Of a stretch of DNA of 64,000 nucleotides, positions 55,601-64,000 are shown piece after piece (positions within the stretch are counted from its first letter, which is position 1; every line of letters starts with the position of its first letter). Under the pieces are notes generated by a model. That model had not been told where the DNA came from. It saw nothing but the letters and a program-made list of their open reading frames with translations, and searched no databases. Origin of the DNA: Balanoglossus misakiensis. Lineage: Eukaryota > Hemichordata. The position numbers and the translations under genes were made by a program. The stretch is taken from NCBI GenBank assembly GCA_040954595.2, contig CM082587.2, positions 6,882,001-6,946,000 on the forward strand, given 5' to 3'.

Positions 55601-58600
55601 TTCTGGATGATTTTCATGGGCTATAACCCATGGTTTTTGTGAAAAAATGACCATTTTTTGATTTGCGGGAAAGTCGAAAATTTGTCATTTCTGGATGATT
55701 TTCATGGGCTATAACCCATGGTTTTTGTGAAAAAATGACCATTTTTTGATTTGCCGGAAAGTCGAAAATTTGACATTTCTGGATGATTTTCATGGGCTAT
55801 AACCCATGGTTTTTGTGAAAAAATGACCATTTTTTGATTTGCGGGAAAGTCGAAAATTTGTCATTTCTGGATGATTTTCATGAGCTATAACCCATGGTTT
55901 TTGTGAAAAAATGACCATTTTTTGATTTGCCGGAAAGTCGAAAATTTGTCATTTCTGGATGATTTTCATGGGTTATAACCCATGGTTTTTGTGAAAAAAT
56001 GACCATTTTTTGATTTGCCGGAAAGTCGAAAATTTGTCATTTCTGGATGATTTTCATGGGCTATAACCCATGGTTTTTGTGAAAAAATGACCATTTTTTG
56101 ATTTGCGGGAAAGTCGAAAATTTGTCATTTCTGGATGATTTTCATGGGCTATAACCCATGGTTTTTGTGAAAAAATGACAATTTTTTGATTTGCCGGAAA
56201 GTCGAAAATTTGTCATTTCTGGATGATTTTCATGGGCTATAACCCATGGTTTTTGTGAAAAAATGACCATTTTTTGATTTGCGGGAAAGTCGAAAATTTG
56301 TCATTTCTGGATGATTTTCATGGGCTATAACCCATGGTTTTTGTGAAAAAATGACCATTTTTTGATTTGCGGGAAAGTCGAAAATTTGTCATTTCTGGAT
56401 GATTTTCATGGGCTATAACCCATGGTTTTTGTGAAAAAATGACCATTTTTTGATTTGCGGGAAAGTCGAAAATTTGTCATTTCTGGATGATTTTCATGGG
56501 CTATAACCCATGGTTTTTGTGAAAAAATGACCATTTTTTGATTTGCGGGAAAGTCGAAAATTTGTCATTTCTGGATGATTTTCATGGGCTATAACCCATG
56601 GTTTTTGTGAAAAAATGACCATTTTTTGATTTGCGGGAAAGTCGAAAATTTGTCATTTCTGGATGATTTTCATGGGCTATAACCCATGGTTTTTGTGAAA
56701 AAATGACCATTTTTTGATTTGCGGGAAAGTCGAAAATTTGTCATTTCTGGATGATTTTCATGGTTTTTGTGAAAAAATGACCATTTTTTGATTTGCGGGA
56801 AAGTCGAAAATTTGTCATTTCTGGATGATTTTCATGGGCTATAACCCATGGTTTTTGTGAAAAAATGACCATTTTTTGATTTGCGGGAAAGTCGAAAATT
56901 TGTCATTTCTGGATGATTTTCATGGGCTATAACCCATGGTTTTTGTGAAAAAATGACCATTTTTTGATTTGCGGGAAAGTCGAAAATTTGTCATTTCTGG
57001 ATGATTTTCATGGGCTATAACCCATGGTTTTTGTGAAAAAATGACCATTTTTTGATTTGCGGGAAAGTCGAAAATTTGTCATTTCTGGATGATTTTCATG
57101 GGCTATAACCCATGGTTTTTGTGAAAAAATGACCATTTTTTGATTTGCGGGAAAGTCGAAAATTTGTCATTTCTGGATGATTTTCATGGGCTATAACCCA
57201 TGGTTTTTGTGAAAAAATGGCCATTTTTTAATTTGCGGCAAAGTCGAAAATTTGTCATTTCTGGATGATTTTCATGGGCTATAACCCATGGTTTTTGTGA
57301 AAAAATGACCATTTTTTGATTTGCGGCAAAGTCGAAAATATGTCATTTCTGGATGATTTTCATGGGCTATAACCCATGGTTTTTGTGAAAAAATGACCAT
57401 TTTTTGATTTGCCGGAAAGTCGAAAATTTGTCATTTCTGGATGATTTTCATGGGCCATAACCCATGGTTTTTGTGAAAAAATGACCATTTTTTGATTTGC
57501 GGGAAAGTCGAAAATTTGTCATTTCTGGATGATTTTCATGGGCTATAACCCATGGTTTTTGTGAAAAAATGAACATTTTTTGATTTGCGGGAAAGTCGAA
57601 AATTTGTCATTTCTGGGTGATTTTCATGGGCTATAACCCATGGTTTTTGTGAAAAAATGACCATTTTTTTATTTGCGGGAAAGTCGAAAATTTGTCATTT
57701 CTGGATGATTTTCATGGGCTATAACCCATGGTTTTTGTGAAAAAATGACCATTTTTTGATTTGCGGGAAAGTCGAAAATTTGTCATTTCTGGATGATTTT
57801 CATGGGCCATAACCCATGGTTTTTGTGAAAAAATGACCATTTTTTGATTTGCGGGAAAGTCGAAAATTTGTCATTTCTGGATGATTTTCATGGGCTATAA
57901 CCCATGGTTTTTGTGAAAAAATGACAATTTTTTTGATTTGCGGGAAAGTCGAAAATTTGTCATTTCTGGATGATTTTCATGGGCTATAACCCATGGTTTT
58001 TGTGAAAAAATGACCATTTTTTGATTTGCGGGAAAGTCGAAAATTTGTCATTTCTGGATGATTTTCATGGGCTATAACCCATGGTTTTTGTGAAAAAATG
58101 ACCATTTTTTGATTTGCGGGAAAGTCGAAAATTTGTCATTTCTGGATGATTTTCATGGGCTATAACCCATGGTTTTGTGAAAAACTGACCATTTTTTGAT
58201 TTGCGGGAAAGTCGAAAATTTGTCATTTCTGGATGATTTTCATGGGCTATAACCCATGGTTTTTGTGAAAAAATGACCATTTTTTGATTTGCGGGAAAGT
58301 CGAAAATTTGTCATTTCTGGATGATTTTCATGGGCTATAACCCATGGTTTTTGTGAAAAAATGACCATTTTTTGATTTGCCGGAAAGTCGAAAATTTGTC
58401 ATTTCTGGGTGATTTTCATGGGCTATAACCCATGGTTTTTGTGAAAAAATGACCTTTTTTTGATTTGCGGGAAAGTCGAAAATTTGTCATTTCTGGATGA
58501 TTTTCATGGGCTATAACCCATGGTTTTTGTGAAAAAATGACCATTTTTTGATTTGCGGGAAAGTCGAAAATTTGTCATTTCTGGATGATTTTCATGGGCT

Positions 58601-61600
58601 ATAACCCATGGTTTTTGTGAAAAAATGACCATTTTTTGATTTGCGGCAAAGTCGAAAATATGTCATTTCTGGATGATTTTCATGGGCTATAACCCATGGT
58701 TTTTGTGAAAAAATGACCATTTTTTGATTTGCGGGAAAGTCGAAAATTTGTCATTTCTGGGTGATTTTCATGGGCTATAACCCATGGTTTTTGTGAAAAA
58801 ATGACCATTTTTTTATTTGCGGGAAAGTCGAAAATTTGTCATTTCTGGATGATTTTCATGGGCTATAACCCATGGTTTTTGTGAAAAAATGACCATTTTT
58901 TGATTTGCGGGAAAGTCGAAAATTTGTCATTTCTGGATGATTTTCATGGGCCATAACCCATGGTTTTTGTGAAAAAATGACCATTTTTTGATTTGCGGGA
59001 AAGTCGAAAATTTGTCATTTCTGGATGATTTTCATGGGCTATAACCCATGGTTTTTGTGAAAAAATGACCATTTTTTTGATTTGCGGGAAAGTCGAAAAT
59101 TTGTCATTTCTGGATGATTTTCATGGGCTATAACCCATGGTTTTTGTGAAAAAATGACCATTTTTTGATTTGCGGGAAAGTCGAAAATTTGTCATTTCTG
59201 GATGATTTTCATGGGCTATAACCCATGGTTTTTGTGAAAAAATGACCATTTTTTGATTTGCGGGAAAGTCGAAAATTTGTCATTTCTGGATGATTTTCAT
59301 GGGCTATAACCCATGGTTTTTGTGAAAAAATTACCATTTTTTGATTTGCGGGAAAGTCGAAAATTTGTCATTTCTGGATGATTTTCATGGGCTATAACCC
59401 ATGGTTTTTGTGAAAAAATGACCATTTTTTGATTTGCGGGAAAGTCGAAAATTTGTCATTTCTGGATGATTTTCATGGGCTATAACCCATGGTTTTTGTG
59501 AAAAAATGACCATTTTTTGATTTGCCGGAAAGTCGAAAATTTGTCATTTCTGGGTGATTTTCATGGGCTATAACCCATGGTTTTTGTGAAAAAATGACCT
59601 TTTTTTGATTTGCGGGAAAGTCGAAAATTTGTCATTTCTGGATGATTTTCATGGGCTATAACCCATGGTTTTTGTGAAAAAATGACCATTTTTTGATTTG
59701 CGGGAAAGTCGAAAATTTGTCATTTCTGGATGATTTTCATGGGCTATAACCCATGGTTTTTGTGAAAAAATGACCATTTTTTGATTTGCGGGAAAGTCGA
59801 AAATTTGTCATTTCTGGATGATTTTCATGGGCTATAACCCATGGTTTTTGTGAAAAAATGACCATTTTTTGATTTGCCGGAAAGTCGAAAATTTGTCATT
59901 TCTGGGTGATTTTCATGGGCTATAACCCATGGTTTTTGTGAAAAAATGACCTTTTTTTGATTTGCGGGAAAGTCGAAAATTTGTCATTTCTGGATGATTT
60001 TCATGGGCTATAACCCATGGTTTTTGTGAAAAAATGACCATTTTTTGATTTGCGGGAAAGTCGAAAATTTGTCATTTCTGGATGATTTTCATGGGCTATA
60101 ACCCATGGTTTTTGTGAAAAAATGACCATTTTTTGATTTGCGGGAAAGTCGAAAATTTGTCATTTCTGGATGATTTTCATGGGCTATAACCCATGGTTTT
60201 TGTGAAAAAATGACCATTTTTTGATTTGCCGGAAAGTCGAAAATTTGTTATTTCTGGATGATTTTCATGGGCTATAACCCATGGTTTTTGTGAAAAAATG
60301 ACCATTTTTTGATTTGCGGGAAAGTCGAAAATTTGTCATTTCTGGATGATTTTCATGGGCTATAACCCATGGTTTTTGTGAAAAAATGACCATTTTTTGA
60401 TTTGCGGGAAAGTCGAAAATTTGTCATTTCTGGATGATTTTCATGGGCTATAACCCATGGTTTTTGTGAAAAAATGACCATTTTTTGATTTGCGGGAAAG
60501 TCGAAAATTTGTCATTTCTGGATGATTTTCATGGGCTATAACCCATGGTTTTTGTGAAAAAATGACCATTTTTTGATTTGCGGGAAAGTCGAAAATTTGT
60601 CATTTCTGGATGATTTTCATGGGCTATAACCCATGGTTTTTGTGAAAAAATGACCATTTTTTGATTTGCGGGAAAGTCGAAAATTTGTCATTTCTGGATG
60701 ATTTTCATGGGCTATAACCCATGGTTTTTGTGAAAAAATGACCATTTTTTGATTTGCGGGAAAGTCGAAAATGTGTCATTTCTGGATGATTTTCATGGGC
60801 TATAACCCATGGTTTTTGTGAAAAAATGACCATTTTTTGATTTGCCGGAAAGTCGAAAATTTGTCATTTCTGGATGATTTTCATGGGCTATAACCCATGG
60901 TTTTTGTGAAAAAATGACCATTTTTTGATTTGCGGGAAAGTCGAAAATTTGTCATTTCTGGATGATTTTCATGGGCTATAACCCATGGTTTTTGTGAAAA
61001 AATGACAATTTTTTGATTTGCGGGAAAGTCGAAAATTTGTCATTTCTGGATGATTTTCATGGGCTATAACCCATGGTTTTTGTGAAAAAATGACCATTTT
61101 TTGATTTGCGGGAAAGTCGAAAATTTGTCATTTCTGGATGATTTTCATGGGCTATAACCCATGGTTTTTGTGAAAAAATGACCATTTTTTGATTTGCGGG
61201 AAAGTCGAAAATTTGTCATTTCTGGATGATTTTCATGGGCGATAACCCATGGTTTTTGTGAAAAAATGACCATTTTTTGATTTGCGGGAAAGTCGAAAAT
61301 TTGTCATTTCTGGATGATTTTCATGGGCTATAACCCATGGTTTTTGTGAAAAAATGACCATTTTTTGATTTGCGGGAAAGTCGAAAATTTGTCATTTCTG
61401 GATGATTTTCATGGGCTATAACCCATGGTTTTTGTGAAAAAATGACCATTTTTTGATTTGCGGGAAAGTCGAAAATTTGTCATTTCTGGATGATTTTCAT
61501 GGGCTATAACCCATGGTTTTTGTGAAAAAATGACCATTTTTTGATTTGCGGGAAAGTCGAAAATTTGTCATTTCTGGATGATTTTCATGGGCTATAACCC

Positions 61601-64000
61601 ATGGTTTTTGTGAAAAAATGACCATTTTTTATAACCCTTGGTTTTTGTGAAAAAATGACCATTTTTTGATTTGCCGGGAAAGTCGAAAATTTGTCATTTC
61701 TGGATGATTTTCATGGGCTATAACCCATGGTTTTTGTGAAAAAATGACCATTTTTTGATTTGCGGGAAAGTCGAAAATTTGTCATTTCTGGATGATTTTC
61801 ATGGGCTATAACCCATGGTTTTTGTGAAAAAATGACCATTTTTTGATTTGCGGGAAAGTCGAAAATTTGTCATTTCTGGATGATTTTCATGGGCTATAAC
61901 CCATGGTTTTTGTGAAAAAATGACCATTTTTTGATTTGCGGGAAAGTCGAAAATTTGTCATTTCTGGATGATTTTCATGGGCTATAACCCATGGTTTTTG
62001 TGAAAAAATGACCATTTTTTGATTTGCGGGAAAGTCGAAAATTTGTCATTTCTGGATGATTTTCATTGGCTATAACCCATGGTTTTTGTGAAAAAATGAC
62101 CATTTTTTGATTTGCGGGAAAGTCGAAAATTTGTCATTTCTGGATGATTTTCATGGGCTATAACCCATGGTTTTTGTGAAAAAATGACCATTTTTTGATT
62201 TGCGGGAAAGTCGAAAATTTGTCATTTCTGGATGATTTTCATGGGCTATAACCCATGGTTTTTGTGAAAAAATGACCATTTTTTGATTTGCGGGAAAGTC
62301 GAAAATTTGTCATTTCTGGATGATTTTCATGAGCTATAACCCATGGTTTTTGTGAAAAAATGACCATTTTTTGATTTGCCGGGAAAGTCGAAAATTTGTC
62401 ATTTCTGGATGATTTTCATGGGCTATAACCCATGGTTTTTGTGAAAAAATGACCATTTTTTGATTTCCGGGAAAGTCGAAAATTTGTCATTTCTGGATGA
62501 TTTTCATGAGCTATAACCCATGGTTTTTGTGAAAAAATGACCATTTTTTGATTTGCGGGAAAGTCGAAAATTTGTCATTTCTGGATGATTTTCATGGGCT
62601 ATAACCCATGGTTTTTGTGAAAAAATGACCATTTTTTGATTTGCGGGAAAGTCGAAAATTTGTCATTTCTGGATGATTTTCATGGGCTATAACCCATGGT
62701 TTTTGTGAAAAAATGACCATTTTTTGATTTGCGGGAAAGTCGAAAATTTGTCATTTCTGGATGATTTTCATGGGCTATAACCCATGGTTTTTGTGAAAAA
62801 ATGACCATTTTTTGATTTGCGGGAAAGTCGAAAATTTGTCATTTCTGGATGATTTTCATGGGCTATAACCCATGGTTTTTGTGAAAAAATGACCATTTTT
62901 TGATTTGCGGGAAAGTCGAAAATTTGTCATTTCTGGATGATTTTCATGGGCTATAACCCATGGTTTTTGTGAAAAAATGACCATTTTTTATAACCCATGG
63001 TTTTTGTGAAAAAATGACCATTTTTTGATTTGCCGGGAAAGTCGAAAATTTGTCATTTCTGGATGATTTTCATGGGCTATAACCCATGGTTTTTGTGAAA
63101 AAATGACCATTTTTTGATTTGCGGGAAAGTCGAAAATTTGTCATTTCTGGATGATTTTCATGAGCTATAACCCATGGTTTTTGTGAAAAAATGACCATTT
63201 TTTGATTTGCGGGAAAGTCGAAAATTTGTCATTTCTGGATGATTTTCATGGGCTATAACCCATGGTTTTTGTGAAAAAATGACCATTTTTTGATTTGCGG
63301 GAAAGTCGAAAATTTGTCATTTCTGGATGATTTTCATGGGCTATAACCCATGGTTTTTGTGAAAAAATGACCATTTTTTGATTTGCGGGAAAGTCGAAAA
63401 TTTGTCATTTCTGGATGATTTTCATGGGCTATAACCCATGGTTTTTGTGAAAAAATGACCATTTTTTGATTTGCGGGAAAGTCGAAAATTTGTCATTTCT
63501 GGATGATTTTCATGGGCTATAACCCATGGTTTTTGTGAAAAAATGACCATTTTTTGATTTGCGGGAAAGTCGAAAATTTGTCATTTCTGGATGATTTTCA
63601 TGGGCTATAACCCATGGTTTTTGTGAAAAAATGACCATTTTTTGATTTGCGGGAAAGTCGAAAATTTGTCATTTCTGGATGATTTTCATGGGCTATATAT
63701 AACCCATGGTTTTTGTGAAAAAATGACCATTTTTTGATTTGCGGGAAAGTCGAAAATTTGTCATTTCTGGATGATTTTCATGGGCTATAACCCATGGTTT
63801 TTGTGAAAAAATGACCATTTTCTGATTTGCGGGAAAGTCGAAAATTTGTCATTTCTGGATGATTTTCATGGGCTATAACCCATGGTTTTTGTGAAAAAAT
63901 GACCATTTTTTGATTTGCGGGAAAGTCGAAAATTTGTCATTTCTGGATGATTTTCATGGGCTATAACCCATGGTTTTTGTGAAAAAATGACCATTTTTTG
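52635..64000 (-). repeat. 88-bp satellite, minus-orientation block (about 129 units, runs past the window end)
   Basis: From cccaaggtttttgtgaaaaa (52634) the same unit continues in reverse complement to the end of the window. Marked variants show block duplication: offsets of 176 bp (2 units, 53.8 kb), 1144 bp (13 units, 57.7/58.8 kb), 1359 bp (15 units plus a 37-bp fragment, 61.6/63.0 kb) and 3595 bp (41 units less 13 bp, 53.6/57.2 kb). No genes. Confidence 0.98.

Noticed and set aside
43081-58280. Open frames of 70-140 codons within the satellite (recurring MVIFSQKPW.. peptides)
   Set aside because: The 88-bp period shifts frame each unit. The longer frames exist only where indels or variants remove a stop, and there are no coding signals.
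39936-64000. Regular short repeats suggesting a CRISPR-like array
   Set aside because: The whole 88-bp unit is conserved, including the would-be spacer. There are no unique spacers, no associated genes, and the context is an animal genome.
52635-64000. CENP-B box in the satellite unit
   Set aside because: TTCG followed by CCCGC has roughly the right spacing, but the required A and CGGG positions do not match in any common variant.
1-64000. tRNA, rRNA or snRNA genes
   Set aside because: No tRNA-like A/B box pairs with cloverleaf potential and no conserved rRNA or snRNA segments were recognised by eye. A covariance-model scan would be needed to exclude them.

Overview
The window is metazoan nuclear DNA. 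Its genes are intron-rich with GT-AG splicing, the intergenic DNA is AT-rich and full of short inverted-repeat transposons, there is one intact LINE, and a very large satellite array fills the right third. Gene content (GAPVD1, LSM2, PSMB1) and the repeat style fit a marine invertebrate such as an amphioxus, hemichordate or lophotrochozoan. I cannot decide among these from sequence alone.

Layout. 1-18.3 kb is accessory DNA: inverted-repeat elements with C/G-rich ends (1.88-2.91 and 3.31-4.42 kb), a composite fold-back element (4.93-6.81 kb), a cluster of long perfect or near-perfect hairpins in a 904-bp tandem duplication (7.67-10.73 kb), a full-length LINE on the minus strand (about 10.98-15.29 kb), another hairpin (15.89-16.03 kb), a dispersed repeat present twice, and one candidate minus-strand coding exon (17.1-17.4 kb). 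18.3-29.0 kb is a complete GAPVD1 (RME-6/Gapex-5) gene on the plus strand, with one non-coding and 17 coding exons that can be joined in frame to 1559 codons. LSM2 (31.63-32.70 kb, minus, 4 exons, 96 aa) lies tail-to-tail with it. PSMB1 (33.04-35.76 kb, plus, 6 exons, 232 aa) is divergent from LSM2 across about 340 bp. 36.9-39.6 kb holds a candidate spliced short-ORF or non-coding locus built of duplicated modules, each with poly(A) signals. From 39.6 kb to the window end (over 24 kb) there is an 88-bp satellite: a few divergent units in minus orientation, then about 144 plus-orientation units, then a head-to-head switch at about 52.63 kb and about 129 minus-orientation units.

The three housekeeping genes work independently: GAPVD1 in Rab5 activation and endocytosis, LSM2 in U6 snRNA and mRNA-decay rings, PSMB1 in the 20S proteasome. 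LSM2 and PSMB1 probably share a bidirectional promoter, and all three genes carry YY1-like motifs at or near their predicted starts.

The most unusual structures are the strand-switching satellite of quasi-palindromic units, a degenerate relic of that satellite 3 kb outside the array, and a fold-back transposon family proven by exact 9-bp target duplications around both a 556-bp and a 54-bp copy. All exon models were built by eye from splice sites, reading phase and family knowledge.
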